DNA from: Amycolatopsis lexingtonensis
GTDB taxonomy: Bacteria; Actinomycetota; Actinomycetes; Mycobacteriales; Pseudonocardiaceae
Reading direction: 5' to 3'
Length of the DNA stretch: 64,000 nt
Assembly (NCBI RefSeq): GCF_014873755.1
Contig: NZ_JADBEG010000001.1
Location: forward strand, 5,873,501-5,937,500
Shown here: one piece after another, positions 1-8,172 of the stretch
Layout of the letters: each line of letters opens with the position of its first letter
Numbering within the stretch: the stretch's first letter is position 1
Translations under genes and position numbers: made by a program
The notes under the pieces: model-generated
The model's database searches: none
The model's input: only the letters and a program-made list of their open reading frames with translations
Told to the model about the DNA's origin: nothing

Positions 1-130
1 AAGCCAGGTACAGCACCAGCGCGGGCGCGGCGAACGGCCAGAACAGCCGCCGCTTGCGGCGCAGGTGCGCGCCGCCGGCGGCACGGTCCCCCTGAGCCCG
101 TGCCGCCGTCGTCGTGGTGAGCGTGGCCAT
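1..130 (-). CDS. Sugar ABC transporter permease, N-terminal 43 residues (gene runs off the window)
   Basis: Only the start of this gene is inside the window. The ATG overlaps the TGA of the substrate-binding lipoprotein gene by one base (TGATG), so the two are translationally coupled. The visible protein has a polar N-terminus with a run of threonines, a basic stretch (HLRRKRR) and then the beginning of a first membrane segment (FWPFAAPALVLYLA). This is the usual N-terminus of a MalF/UgpA-type (binding-protein-dependent, family 1) sugar permease. The family assignment rests mainly on the neighbouring lipoprotein; the membrane domain and the EAA loop lie outside the window. Confidence 0.75.
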   Translation of the reverse strand, partial: MATLTTTTAARAQGDRAAGGAHLRRKRRLFWPFAAPALVLYLA

Positions 131-1524
131 CAGCCCTGGTTCTTCCAGAAGCCGGCGCTCTTGGTGGCGAGCTGGTCGACGAACTGCTCCGGCGTCAGCT
201 GCCCCTTGAGCAGCGCGGTGTCGGCCGGGTCGAAGACGTCGGTCTGCCACTTGCCGCCGGCGATGCCGTCGATCCCGTCGTACTGCAGGACGTGCTCCTT
301 CTTCGGGTCGTCCAGCGCGGCCTTGACCTGCTTGAGGTCGTCCGGCACGGCGAGGTCGGCGCGCGGCACGAGGTTGTCGGCCACCGCCGGGATGCCGGAG
401 AGGATGTCCTTGTTGAGGAAGTAGGCGATGAACGCCTTGGCGGCCTCGGCGTGCTTGGCCTTCTTGGTCACGGCGAAGCCGATCGACATCTGCTCGACGG
501 TGTCGTGCGTGGCGCCGGCCGGCATCGGGAACTGGAAGGAGCCGTAGGCGATCTTCGTGCCCGCGCCCTGCTTGTCCAGGTACTCGCGCGTCTCGCTCGG
601 CGCCCAGGTGCCGACGTAGAGGTAGCGCGAGTCGCCGTCCGCCCAGCGCTGCTGCACCTGCGGGAACTTCGCCGCGTCCCAGCCGTCGATGAAGTACTTG
701 GGCAGCTTCGCGGTTTCGGTGGCGGCCTTGAGGAAGCCGGGATCGGTCTTCCAGGACTGGCCGGTCTTGTCGGTGGCGGCCTTGTTGAGCCCGCCCGCGC
801 CGACGTACCGCTCGGCGAGCTGGGTGAAGAAGTACATGTTGTAGAACGGGATGTCGCCGTCCTGGCTGATCGCCGCCTTGCCGTCGGCCTTCGCCTTGTC
901 GAACAGCGCGATCAGGTCGTCCATCGACTTGGGCTGCTGGACGTCACCGGCGGAACCCTTGTCGTACCACCACGCGCTGGACTGGATGGTGTACGGGACC
1001 ATGAAGTTCTGGCCCGTCTTGTCCTTGTTCTGCGGGAAGTCGTAAGAGCTCTTCGAGAGCACGTCCCGGACCGTCTTGTCGCCCTCGCCGACCTTCATCG
1101 CGAAGACGTCGTCGAGGCCCTGCGTGCCACCGGGGGTCATGATGGCCGCGCCGACCTTGCTGACGTCCTGGTCGAACAGGTCCGGCACCGCGTCGGTGTT
1201 CAGCGCGGGCACCAGGTTCTGCGTGTAGGCCTTGCGCCCCAGCCACTGGACATTGACCTTGACGCCGGTCTTCTCCTGGAAGCACTTGAACGCCTTCTGC
1301 AGCACCTTCCCCTGCGGCTCATCGGCGGTCCACATGGCCCAGTAGGTGAACTCCTTGTCCGTGGCCGGCTTGACCGCGGCCTCCGGACAGGGCGCGTCGA
1401 GGTACTGGTCGACGCCGGGCAGGGCGTTCTCGCCGGTCCCGCTGCCGGTGTCCGCGCCCCCGCCGCACCCGGCCAGCAGGAGGGACACCCCCGCCGTCCA
1501 CGCCATGAGCTTGCTCCGCCGCAT
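130..1524 (-). CDS. Sugar ABC transporter substrate-binding lipoprotein (family 1, MalE/UgpB-like)
   Basis: Predicted extracytoplasmic sugar receptor of 464 residues. The start at the ATG giving MRRSKLMAW is chosen because it places a lipoprotein signal peptide (LLLAGC lipobox, Cys near residue 20) at the N-terminus and has a GGCGGTGG ribosome site just upstream; the open frame extends 76 codons further upstream without signal-peptide character. The mature protein has the composition of family 1 solute-binding proteins (WWYDKGS, YLYVGTWAPSE, GFAVTKKAKHAEAAKAFIAYFL near the C-terminus). It is followed by a permease gene overlapping by one base, and is divergent from an amino-sugar/tagatose catabolic module, which suggests an amino sugar or galactose-type ligand (inference). 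Confidence 0.9.
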   Translation of the reverse strand: MRRSKLMAWTAGVSLLLAGCGGGADTGSGTGENALPGVDQYLDAPCPEAAVKPATDKEFTYWAMWTADEPQGKVLQKAFKCFQEKTGVKVNVQWLGRKAYTQNLVPALNTDAVPDLFDQDVSKVGAAIMTPGGTQGLDDVFAMKVGEGDKTVRDVLSKSSYDFPQNKDKTGQNFMVPYTIQSSAWWYDKGSAGDVQQPKSMDDLIALFDKAKADGKAAISQDGDIPFYNMYFFTQLAERYVGAGGLNKAATDKTGQSWKTDPGFLKAATETAKLPKYFIDGWDAAKFPQVQQRWADGDSRYLYVGTWAPSETREYLDKQGAGTKIAYGSFQFPMPAGATHDTVEQMSIGFAVTKKAKHAEAAKAFIAYFLNKDILSGIPAVADNLVPRADLAVPDDLKQVKAALDDPKKEHVLQYDGIDGIAGGKWQTDVFDPADTALLKGQLTPEQFVDQLATKSAGFWKNQG

Positions 1525-1576
1525 ATCGCCACCGCCCACATCGATGAGGAACACGCCTTCTGCGCGTTGCTGCGCA

Positions 1577-1604
1577 GTTTTAACAGCTTTCGAGCACTTG
1601 TCAA
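1577..1604 (-). promoter_or_regulatory. Probable promoter of the ABC sugar importer operon
   Basis: On the minus strand there is a perfect -35 TTGACA (1599-1604), a 16-bp spacer and a -10 TAAAAC (1577-1582), about 50 bp upstream of the lipoprotein start. It is the most AT-rich stretch in this divergent region. Confidence 0.55.
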
Positions 1605-1730
1605 CACCGAGTCGCCCTTGCCGCGCACCTGCCAAAGCCCGAGGTGCTCGGGTGATCAGGCACGTAACCACACCTCGGGACGTGCTCGCACCTCGACGCA
1701 TCCGCTGCGCGCAAGTGATCGATTGATGCG

Positions 1731-1759
1731 TTGACGTTGCACAAAGTTGCATCTAACGT
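1731..1759 (+). promoter_or_regulatory. Probable promoter of the SIS-kinase-aldolase operon, with a TTGCA direct repeat
   Basis: A -35 TTGACG (1731-1736) is followed after 17 bp by TAACGT (1754-1759), matching the actinomycete -10 pattern TAnnnT. The spacer contains the direct repeat TTGCA-caaag-TTGCA, flanked by ACGTT and AACGT in inverted orientation. That arrangement is a plausible operator for a local sugar-responsive repressor, but no regulator gene is visible beside it. Confidence 0.5.
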
Positions 1760-1797
1760 GTCGGGTGTTGCGCACAACCGGCACGGATGGGGAGTTC

Positions 1798-2679
1798 ATG
1801 AGCGGGACCTTCATGGCTGCGGAGATCGCCAGCCAGCCCGGCTGCTGGCGGGAAGCGGGTGCGCTGGCCGCGGCGAACGACGGCCGGCTGCCCCCGGCGG
1901 GCGCCCGGGTGGCGATCGTCGGCTGCGGGACCTCGTGGTTCGTCGGCCAGGCCTACGCGGTGCTGCGCGAAACCGCCGGGCTCGGCGAGACCGACGCGTT
2001 CGCCGCGTCCGAGTTCCCGGTGGGCCGCGCCTACGACCACGTGCTCGCGCTGACCCGCTCGGGCACCACGACCGAGGTGCACACGCTGCTCGCGAAGCTG
2101 CGCGGCCGGACGAAGACCACGGTGATCACCGGGGTGCCGGGCGAGGTGGCCGGCACCGCCGACGCGATCGTCGACCTGTCCTCGGTGGACGAACGCTCGG
2201 TCGTGCAGACCCGGTTCGCCACCACCGCGCTGGCGATGCTGCGCGCGCACCTCGGCGAGGACCTGACCGAGGTCGTCGCGCAGGCCGAGCGGGTGCTGGC
2301 CGAGCCGCTGCCCGACGCGCTGACCGGCGCGGAGCAGTTCAGCTTCCTCGGCACCGGCTGGTCGATCGGCATCGCGAACGAGGCCGCGCTCAAGTTCCGC
2401 GAGGCGTGCCTGCTGTGGACCGAGTCGTACCCGGCGTGGGACTACCGGCACGGCCCGATCAGCATCAGCGAGCCCGGCCGGGTGACCTGGATGTTCGGCA
2501 CCGCGCCCGACGGGCTCGCCGACGACGTCCGGCGCGCCGGGGGCACGTTCGTCGAAAGCGGCCTCGACCCGCTCGCCGACCTCGTCCGCGCCCAGCTCGT
2601 GGCCGGGGCGATCGCCCGGCGGAAGGGCCTCGACCCCGACAACCCGCGCAGCTTGACGCGGTCCGTCGTGCTCACGTGA
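1798..2679 (+). CDS. SIS-domain sugar-phosphate isomerase/deaminase (AgaS-like)
   Basis: Protein of 293 residues with two sugar isomerase (SIS) domains, as in AgaS and the isomerase half of GlmS. Visible signatures are GCGTSWFVGQAYA near the N-terminus, TRSGTTTEVHTLL for phosphosugar binding, and FLGTGWSIGIANEAALKFREA opening the second domain. AgaS-type enzymes convert galactosamine-6-phosphate to tagatose-6-phosphate with release of ammonia. The ATG at 1798 is preceded by GGGGAG at good spacing; an upstream in-frame ATG at 1747 overlaps the promoter and is not favoured. Its stop overlaps the GTG of the PfkB kinase gene, and kinase plus aldolase complete a tagatose-6-phosphate route, which supports the AgaS-like reading. 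Confidence 0.82.
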   Translation: MSGTFMAAEIASQPGCWREAGALAAANDGRLPPAGARVAIVGCGTSWFVGQAYAVLRETAGLGETDAFAASEFPVGRAYDHVLALTRSGTTTEVHTLLAKLRGRTKTTVITGVPGEVAGTADAIVDLSSVDERSVVQTRFATTALAMLRAHLGEDLTEVVAQAERVLAEPLPDALTGAEQFSFLGTGWSIGIANEAALKFREACLLWTESYPAWDYRHGPISISEPGRVTWMFGTAPDGLADDVRRAGGTFVESGLDPLADLVRAQLVAGAIARRKGLDPDNPRSLTRSVVLT

Positions 2680-3578
2680 TCGTCACCGTGACGCCGAACG
2701 CCGCGCTCGACGTCACGTACACGGTGGACGGCCTGGTGCCCGACGCCGTGCACCGGGCGCGCGACGTCCGGCACCGGGCCGGCGGCAAGGGCGTCAACGT
2801 CGCCCGCGTGCTGCACGCGCTCGGCGTCGACGTGCACGCGATCGCCACCGCCGGCGGGGCCACCGGGTCCGCGCTGGCCGCGGACCTCGGCGCGGCGGGA
2901 CTGGCCGCGGAGCTGGTCCCGATCGGCGGCGAAACGCGCCGGACGACCACGGTGCTGTCCGCCGTGGACGGTTCGGTCACCCTCTTCAACGAGCCGGGCC
3001 CGGCGGTGACCGCGATGGAGTGGGCCCTGCTGGCCGAGCGCGTCCGCCGCCGCGACCCCGAGGTGCTGGTCTGCTCCGGCAGCCTGCCGCCCGGGGCGCC
3101 GGCCGACGGCTACGCGCGGCTGATCGAGGGCCGGAAGTCCGTTTTGGACACTTCCGGACCGGCATTGCTCGCTGGGCTGGCCGGGCGGCCCGCCGTCGTC
3201 AAGCCCAACGCCGCCGAACTGCGCGAGGTCACCGGGCTCGACGACCCCGGGCGGGCGGCCCGCGAACTCATGCGGGCCGGCGCGGGCGCGGTCGTCGTCT
3301 CGCTCGGCGCCGACGGCCTGCTCGCCGTCACGCCCGCGGGTACCTGGCGCGCCACGCCGTCCGGCGCGCTCAGCGGCAACACCACCGGCGCGGGGGACGC
3401 CGTCGTCGCGGCCCTCGCGCTCGGGCTCAGCCGGCTCGAGCCGTGGCCGGAGATCCTGCGCAGGGCCGTCGCGCTGTCCGGCGCGGCGGTGCTCGGGCCG
3501 CTCGCCGGCGACGTCGACCTCGCGCACTACCACCGGGAGCTGGCCGCCGTGCGCGTCCGGCCGGAACAGGAGTCCTGA
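2676..3578 (+). CDS. PfkB-family hexose-phosphate kinase (1-phosphofructokinase / tagatose-6-phosphate kinase)
   Basis: Protein of 300 residues starting at a GTG that overlaps the preceding stop (GTGA). It opens with VIVTVTPNAALDVTYTV, the standard start of the 1-phosphofructokinase/LacC branch of the PfkB family. PfkB signature 1 is GGKGVNVARVLHALG near residues 36-50 and signature 2 is NTTGAGDAVVAALALG, with the catalytic base Asp at about residue 241. The expected reaction is ATP-dependent phosphorylation of tagatose-6-phosphate or fructose-1-phosphate. The flanking SIS isomerase and class II aldolase favour tagatose-6-phosphate; substrate specificity cannot be read from sequence alone. 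Confidence 0.88.
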   Translation: MIVTVTPNAALDVTYTVDGLVPDAVHRARDVRHRAGGKGVNVARVLHALGVDVHAIATAGGATGSALAADLGAAGLAAELVPIGGETRRTTTVLSAVDGSVTLFNEPGPAVTAMEWALLAERVRRRDPEVLVCSGSLPPGAPADGYARLIEGRKSVLDTSGPALLAGLAGRPAVVKPNAAELREVTGLDDPGRAARELMRAGAGAVVVSLGADGLLAVTPAGTWRATPSGALSGNTTGAGDAVVAALALGLSRLEPWPEILRRAVALSGAAVLGPLAGDVDLAHYHRELAAVRVRPEQES

Positions 3579-4429
3579 TGCCGCTCGTGAGCACCGGGGA
3601 GATCGTCGCGGAAGCCGCGTCGGCCCGGCGGGGTTGCGGTGCCTTCAACGCGATCCAGCTCGAACACCTCACCGCGATCACCGAAGGCGCGGCCCTCGCG
3701 GGCGCGCCGGTGATCGTGCAGCTCAGCCAGAACGCCGTGCGCTACCACGGCGCGCTGGCCCCGATCGGCGGCGCCGCGCTCGCCACGGCCCGGGCGGCCG
3801 AAGCCCGCGTCGCCGTGCACCTCGACCACGCCGAATCCCGCGACCTGGTGCGGGAAGCCGTCGGGCTGGGGTTCGGCTCGGTCATGTTCGACGCGTCCAA
3901 ACTGGACTATGCCGACAACGTGCGCGAGACGCGGGAAGTCGTCGCGTTCTGCCACGACCACGGCGTCTGGGTCGAAGCCGAGCTCGGCGAAGTCGGCGGT
4001 AAGGACGGCGTGCACGCCCCGGGCGCGCGCACCGACCCGGACGAGGCGGCCGAGTTCGCCGCGGCGACCGGCGTCGACGCGCTCGCCGTCGCCGTCGGCA
4101 GCTCGCACGCGATGCTCACCCGGGACGCCGCGCTCGACTTCGACCTCATTTCCCGGCTGCGCTCGCGAGTCCCGGTGCCGCTGGTGCTGCACGGCTCGTC
4201 CGGGGTGTCCGACGAAGGCCTGGCCGAAGCGGTGCGGGCGGGGATGACGAAGGTCAACATCGCGACCCAGCTCAACAAGGTCTTCACCGCGGCGGCCGCG
4301 GGCGACTGGCGCAGCCACCCTGAGCGCGTGGACCCGCGCCGCTACCTGGGCGCGGGCCGCGACGCGGTGACGGCCGAGGTCCGCCGCCTCCTCGGCGTCC
4401 TCGGCCTGTCCGCGCTTCCTCGCTCCTGA
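3578..4429 (+). CDS. Class II (zinc) tagatose/fructose-bisphosphate aldolase
   Basis: Protein of 283 residues; its ATG overlaps the kinase stop by one base. It has the class II aldolase layout: FNAIQLEH near the N-terminus, HLDHAES with the catalytic Asp and zinc His at about residues 81-84, VEAELGEVGG in the middle, a His near residue 177 (VGSSHA) and LVLHGSSGVSDE with a His near residue 205, then MTKVNIATQLN for phosphate binding. These spacings match KbaY/GatY-type tagatose-1,6-bisphosphate aldolases. With the upstream SIS enzyme and kinase it would deliver glyceraldehyde-3-phosphate and DHAP. Only one base separates its stop from the convergent lectin-domain gene. Confidence 0.88.
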   Translation: MPLVSTGEIVAEAASARRGCGAFNAIQLEHLTAITEGAALAGAPVIVQLSQNAVRYHGALAPIGGAALATARAAEARVAVHLDHAESRDLVREAVGLGFGSVMFDASKLDYADNVRETREVVAFCHDHGVWVEAELGEVGGKDGVHAPGARTDPDEAAEFAAATGVDALAVAVGSSHAMLTRDAALDFDLISRLRSRVPVPLVLHGSSGVSDEGLAEAVRAGMTKVNIATQLNKVFTAAAAGDWRSHPERVDPRRYLGAGRDAVTAEVRRLLGVLGLSALPRS

Positions 4430-4430
4430 C

Positions 4431-6617
4431 TCAGCCGAGCGACCAGTGCTGCAGTGCGGCACCGGAAGCGGCCTGCTGGGTGACCGCGGCACCGTCCGAA
4501 GTGGACGCCATGGTCAGCAGCAGGCCACTGTGGACGGCCGCGAACGCGTACGTCCCGTCGGCCTGCCGGGCGGCCTTCCAGTGCTGGTTGGCCCCGCCCG
4601 TGCAGGTCCACTGGATGACCGCCGCGCCCGCCGTGGTGGCGCCGCCGTCGACGTCCGCGCACAGGCCGGATTCGACGTTGCGCAGTTCGTAGGAGCCGTC
4701 CGGCTGCGCGGTGAAGGTCCAGCTCTGGTTGGCGCCGCCGTTCGCGGTCCACGTGACGAGGTGGGTGCCCTTGGCGGTGCTGTGGCTGGGCACGTCGAGC
4801 GCCTTGCCGCCCACCGCGAGGGTGTGCGCGCCGGTCAGGACGGGCGCGGTGCCCACCGCCGTGATGGCCAGCGTCTGCTGCGCCGCGGTGCGGCCGCCGC
4901 CGGCCGCGCTGCCGGTGGTGTCGGTCCAGTGGCGGACCGGCGTGGTCTCGGCCGGCCGGGCCGCGGACATGCCGAGCACCAGGCCGCTGTAGCGGTTGAC
5001 CAGGCGGTACGTCCCCGAAGCGCCGGGGATGACGAACCACTGCTGCCCCACCCCGGAACTGGACGTCACCGTCGGCACGGTCCCCCACGCCCGCGTGGCC
5101 GAGGACGCGGACGCGACCCCGAGCAGCCCGCCGCTCGCGGCGTTGGTGATCCGGTAGGACCCGTCGCCGTTGCCGGTGAACGACCACGCCTGCGCGGCCG
5201 AGCCGTCGCCGGCCGCGACCGACGTCGTCGCGGAACCGCTCTGGGCGAGGACCCGGCCTTCGCCGGTAGCGATCCGGTAGGTCTTGGCCGGGTCGAACGG
5301 GACCGCCGCGCGGACCGGGTTGTCGATCGAGACGTTCACGTACTCGCCGGAAGCGCCGCCAGAGCAGCCGAACGAGCAGTACGCGCGGAAGTTCTTGCCC
5401 ACGATCGCCGAGCCGGTCTTGTTCACGCCGTCGACGAACCACCGGTACCACGACGCCGTGTGGTAATTGCCCGTGCCGCCGATCGGGTACCACTTCTGCG
5501 TGGCCAGGTCGTCGGTCGCGTAGTACTGCTGCGGCGCGTTCCCGCTCTGGTCGACCGCCTGCGGCTCGCCGATGTAGAGGCCGAGGTAGGCGTTGTAGGT
5601 GATGTCCATGACGAACAACGGCGAGGTCGCGGGCATCGTGCCGGCCGCGATCTGCTGGTCCGCGGTGCCGGTGTTCGCGGGGCTGTACTCCTTCGCGGCC
5701 GGCGTGTAGCCGGTGGCGCTGTCCGGCCCGACCGGCACCTGGTTGCTTTCCTTGCCGCCGACGCCCGGCTCGGTCCAGGCGCCGTCGTACCACTTGCGCC
5801 ACGACCCCGGCGCCATCTTGGCCGAGATCGGCGCCCGTGCGGCGTGCGCGTAGAAGGCCTTCCAGCCGCCGTTCTTGTCGACCACGCGCGAGCCGTAGAA
5901 GACGTAGAAGTAGCCGGACGCGGTGTCGACGTAGAGCCGCTGGTCGCCGTCGCCGTAGTAGTAGGTCTGGTTCGGGAAGGCGGCGGTGTCCCCGCGTTTC
6001 GTGCTGTACGGCGACGTCAGGACGTGCGCTTGGATCTTCCAAGTCTTGCCCTGGTCGGTGGAGACCGCGTAGTCGATGGCGTCGTAGTGCAGGCCGTCGC
6101 CGAAGGGCTGCGGGGTGAACTCGTTGTGCACCAGGCCGTACCAGTCGCCGGTGTCCGGGTCGACCCAGGTGCCGACGAGGTCGCAGAAGTTCTTCTGCGA
6201 GTAGCTCGAACCGGACGGCGGGTTCGTCGCTTCCACCCCGGTCGGGCTGGTGTTGCACCGCTTCGTCGTGTCGTTGTTGCGGTCTTCGGGGTCCGCGGGG
6301 TTCACGGCGTCGCTGATGGTGTTCTTGGTGAAGCTGTCGAAGTCGCGGCCGCTGTAGAACTCCCACTCGCGCGGCTGCGTGGCGCCGTACAGCGCGGCGG
6401 ACTGCTGGAAGTAGAAGGTGCCGTCCTTGTCGAGGTACGGACTGGCCGGCGAGTCGGTCGGGGTCGACCACGCGCCCTTCGACTGGACCGAAACGGTGTA
6501 ACCGCTGGTGGGCGGCGCGGCTTCGGCGGGCGTCGCGGTACTGACGAGCACCGCGACGGCGGCCGTCAGCACGACGGCGCGTCTGCGGCGTGAGCCTGAT
6601 GACGAGGCAGGGGGCAC
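4431..6617 (-). CDS. Secreted protein with a C-terminal pair of ricin-type beta-trefoil lectin domains
   Basis: Protein of 728 residues, read from a GTG with GAGGAG six bases upstream. The N-terminus (SRRRRAVVLTAAVAVLV...AEA-AP) is a typical Sec signal peptide cleaved near residue 34. Residues 35-430 form a domain rich in Trp, Tyr, Asp and Gly (FYSGRDFDSF, GDGDQRLYVDTASGYFYVFYGS) resembling a beta-propeller glycosidase-like module, but I see no diagnostic catalytic motif. Residues 435-728 contain repeated QxW-type units (QAWSF, QQWFV, QSWTF, QHWKA, QHWSLG) alternating with YRITNAASG / YRLVNRYSG / YELRNVESG lines, which define two ricin-B trefoils. A carbohydrate-directed extracellular enzyme is likely; the substrate is unknown. 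Confidence 0.82.
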   Translation of the reverse strand: MPPASSSGSRRRRAVVLTAAVAVLVSTATPAEAAPPTSGYTVSVQSKGAWSTPTDSPASPYLDKDGTFYFQQSAALYGATQPREWEFYSGRDFDSFTKNTISDAVNPADPEDRNNDTTKRCNTSPTGVEATNPPSGSSYSQKNFCDLVGTWVDPDTGDWYGLVHNEFTPQPFGDGLHYDAIDYAVSTDQGKTWKIQAHVLTSPYSTKRGDTAAFPNQTYYYGDGDQRLYVDTASGYFYVFYGSRVVDKNGGWKAFYAHAARAPISAKMAPGSWRKWYDGAWTEPGVGGKESNQVPVGPDSATGYTPAAKEYSPANTGTADQQIAAGTMPATSPLFVMDITYNAYLGLYIGEPQAVDQSGNAPQQYYATDDLATQKWYPIGGTGNYHTASWYRWFVDGVNKTGSAIVGKNFRAYCSFGCSGGASGEYVNVSIDNPVRAAVPFDPAKTYRIATGEGRVLAQSGSATTSVAAGDGSAAQAWSFTGNGDGSYRITNAASGGLLGVASASSATRAWGTVPTVTSSSGVGQQWFVIPGASGTYRLVNRYSGLVLGMSAARPAETTPVRHWTDTTGSAAGGGRTAAQQTLAITAVGTAPVLTGAHTLAVGGKALDVPSHSTAKGTHLVTWTANGGANQSWTFTAQPDGSYELRNVESGLCADVDGGATTAGAAVIQWTCTGGANQHWKAARQADGTYAFAAVHSGLLLTMASTSDGAAVTQQAASGAALQHWSLG

Positions 6618-6759
6618 GGGAACTCCTCGATCTCGACGTGGGTGGACTCGCCGGGCGCCGGGTGTTCGCAGTGTGCAGGATGTTGTTCGAAGTTGCAAGA
6701 TACTGTGGGAGTTCGTTCAGGATCACGCACTAGCTCGGGTTCGGCGAACTCTTCGCCCG

Positions 6760-7335
6760 TCAGGCCGGTTTCGCCTCGGCGCCCAGGTAATCCGCGAGCC
6801 GGGCACGCACCACCGCCCGGGCGCGGTGCAGGAGGACCCGCTGGTTCGCCGCGGTGATCTCGAGCAGTTCGCAGACCTCTTCGGCGGTGTGGTCGGCGAC
6901 GTCGCGCAGGCCGATGACCGCTCGCTGGCGGGCGGGCAGCTCGTCCAGCGCCTGGGCGATCACCCGGCGGATTTCCCCGGCCAGCGCCGTGGTTTCGGGA
7001 GAAGCCGCGGTGGGACCGTGGTCTTCGCCGTCGGGCGCGAGGCTCGCCCACGGGACGCTGCGGCGCTCGGCGGCGCCGCGTTTCTTGGCCGTGTTGACCA
7101 GGATCCGGTACACCCACGTCTTGACCGCCGACCGTCCTTCGAACGCGTCGAGGCTTTTGACCACGGCCAGCCACGTTTCCTGCACGACCTCTTCGGCCGA
7201 CGCGTGGGTGGAAACGAACGAACGGGCGACCCGCAGCATCGGCGCCGACCACGCGGCGAGGACGGCGGCGAAGGTGCCTTCGTCCCCGCCGCGCAGCGCG
7301 GCGACCAGTTCGATGTCCGGCGGAAGCGGGCTCAC
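6760..7335 (-). CDS. ECF-family RNA polymerase sigma factor
   Basis: Protein of 191 residues with sigma-70 region 2 (residues ~10-80, including the -10-binding FEGRSAVKTWVYRILVNTAKK) and region 4 (LDELPARQRAVIGLRDVADHTAEEVCELLEI, the -35-binding helix-turn-helix), joined by a short acidic linker. The start is a GTG with no ribosome site; a TATATT box ends only six bases upstream, consistent with a leaderless transcript. No anti-sigma factor gene is adjacent. It is 142 bp upstream of the co-oriented secreted lectin-domain gene, which it might control (inference). Confidence 0.87.
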   Translation of the reverse strand: MSPLPPDIELVAALRGGDEGTFAAVLAAWSAPMLRVARSFVSTHASAEEVVQETWLAVVKSLDAFEGRSAVKTWVYRILVNTAKKRGAAERRSVPWASLAPDGEDHGPTAASPETTALAGEIRRVIAQALDELPARQRAVIGLRDVADHTAEEVCELLEITAANQRVLLHRARAVVRARLADYLGAEAKPA

Positions 7336-7341
7336 CAGCCG

Positions 7342-7347
7342 AATATA
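7342..7347 (-). promoter_or_regulatory. -10 box of a probable leaderless promoter for the ECF sigma gene
   Basis: TATATT on the minus strand ends six bases before the GTG of the sigma factor gene, which lacks a Shine-Dalgarno sequence. Transcription would start at or next to the start codon. No classical -35 TTGAC element lies 17 bp upstream. Confidence 0.4.
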
Positions 7348-7389
7348 AGCGCCGGAACGGGCGAAAACGGTGACGGTCGTCTTACGGCA

Positions 7390-8094
7390 TCAGCGGTACT
7401 CGGGGTTGACGAAGTCGAAGCGGCAGCCGGCGTCCCATTCGCTGCGCTGGTTCCCGTGCGCGGGGATGCCGCCGGCGTCCTTGAGCAGCCGCGCGAGGTG
7501 CAGCAGGTTCCAGGTCATGAACGTCGTGTTGCGGTTGGTGAAGTCGTTCTCCGGGCCGCCGGAGCCCGGGTCCAGATAGGACGGTCCGGGGCCGGCCTCG
7601 CCGATCCAGCCGGAGTCGGCCTGCGGCGGGATCGTGTAGCCGAGGTGCTGCAGGCTGTAGAGGACGTTCATCGCGCAGTGCTTGACGCCGTCTTCGTTGC
7701 CGGTGATGAGGCAGCCGCCGACGCGGCCGTAGTAGGCGTACTGCCCGGCGTCGTTGAGCAGGTGCGAGCAGGCGTAGAGCCGTTCGATGACCTGCTTGGT
7801 CACGGAACTGTTGTCCCCCAGCCAGATCGGCCCGGCCAGCACGAGGATGTCGGCGGCCAGCACCTTTTCGTAGAGCGACGGCCAGGCGTCGGTGGCCCAG
7901 CCGTGCTCGGTCATGTCCGGCCAGACGCCGGTGGCGATGTCGTGGTCGATCGCGCGGACGACCTCGACCCGGACGCCTTGCTTCTCCATGATCCCGCGGC
8001 TGACGCCGATCAGGCCGTCGGTGTTGCTCGGCTCCGGGGAGCGCTTGAGCGTGCCGTTGAGGAACAGGGCGCGCAGGTCGTCGTAGCTCGGCAT
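7390..8094 (-). CDS. Flavodoxin-like / NAD(P)H-dependent FMN reductase family protein
   Basis: Protein of 234 residues with the flavodoxin-like fold of the NADPH-dependent FMN reductase family. Recognisable parts are LFLNGTLKRSPEPSNTDGL (phosphate-binding loop for FMN), ADILVLAGPIWLGDNSS (the second flavin-contacting loop) and GRVGGCLITGNEDG. The family reduces FMN or quinones with NAD(P)H in the cytoplasm. A strong GGGAGGAA ribosome site precedes the ATG. It is divergent from an unrecognised gene, with 78 bp between the start codons. Confidence 0.82.
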   Translation of the reverse strand: MPSYDDLRALFLNGTLKRSPEPSNTDGLIGVSRGIMEKQGVRVEVVRAIDHDIATGVWPDMTEHGWATDAWPSLYEKVLAADILVLAGPIWLGDNSSVTKQVIERLYACSHLLNDAGQYAYYGRVGGCLITGNEDGVKHCAMNVLYSLQHLGYTIPPQADSGWIGEAGPGPSYLDPGSGGPENDFTNRNTTFMTWNLLHLARLLKDAGGIPAHGNQRSEWDAGCRFDFVNPEYR

Positions 8095-8172
8095 GGTTTT
8101 CCTCCCAGGCTCGGGGACACTGGGGACTCAGTGCCGGGCGGAGCGCCGGGCGTTACACGAGGAGCGAAACCG

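Noticed and set aside
292..1734. Long plus-strand open frame (480 codons) opposite the sugar-binding lipoprotein gene
   Set aside because: It is an antisense shadow: composition is Arg/Gly/Val/Leu-rich without family motifs, while the minus strand encodes a lipoprotein with a perfect lipobox.
4446..6593. Very long plus-strand open frame (715 codons) opposite the secreted lectin-domain gene
   Set aside because: Composition is that of a GC-rich shadow frame. The minus strand has signal peptide and QxW repeats.
6640..6720. Possible operator GTTGTTCGAAGTTGCAA upstream of the lectin-domain gene
   Set aside because: The central TTCGAA is symmetric but the flanks do not pair, so no convincing operator can be called.
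6508..8172. In-frame upstream extension of the hypothetical gene at 8173
   Set aside because: It runs antisense through the sigma factor and flavodoxin genes; GAGGAG and the ATG at 8173 define the real start.
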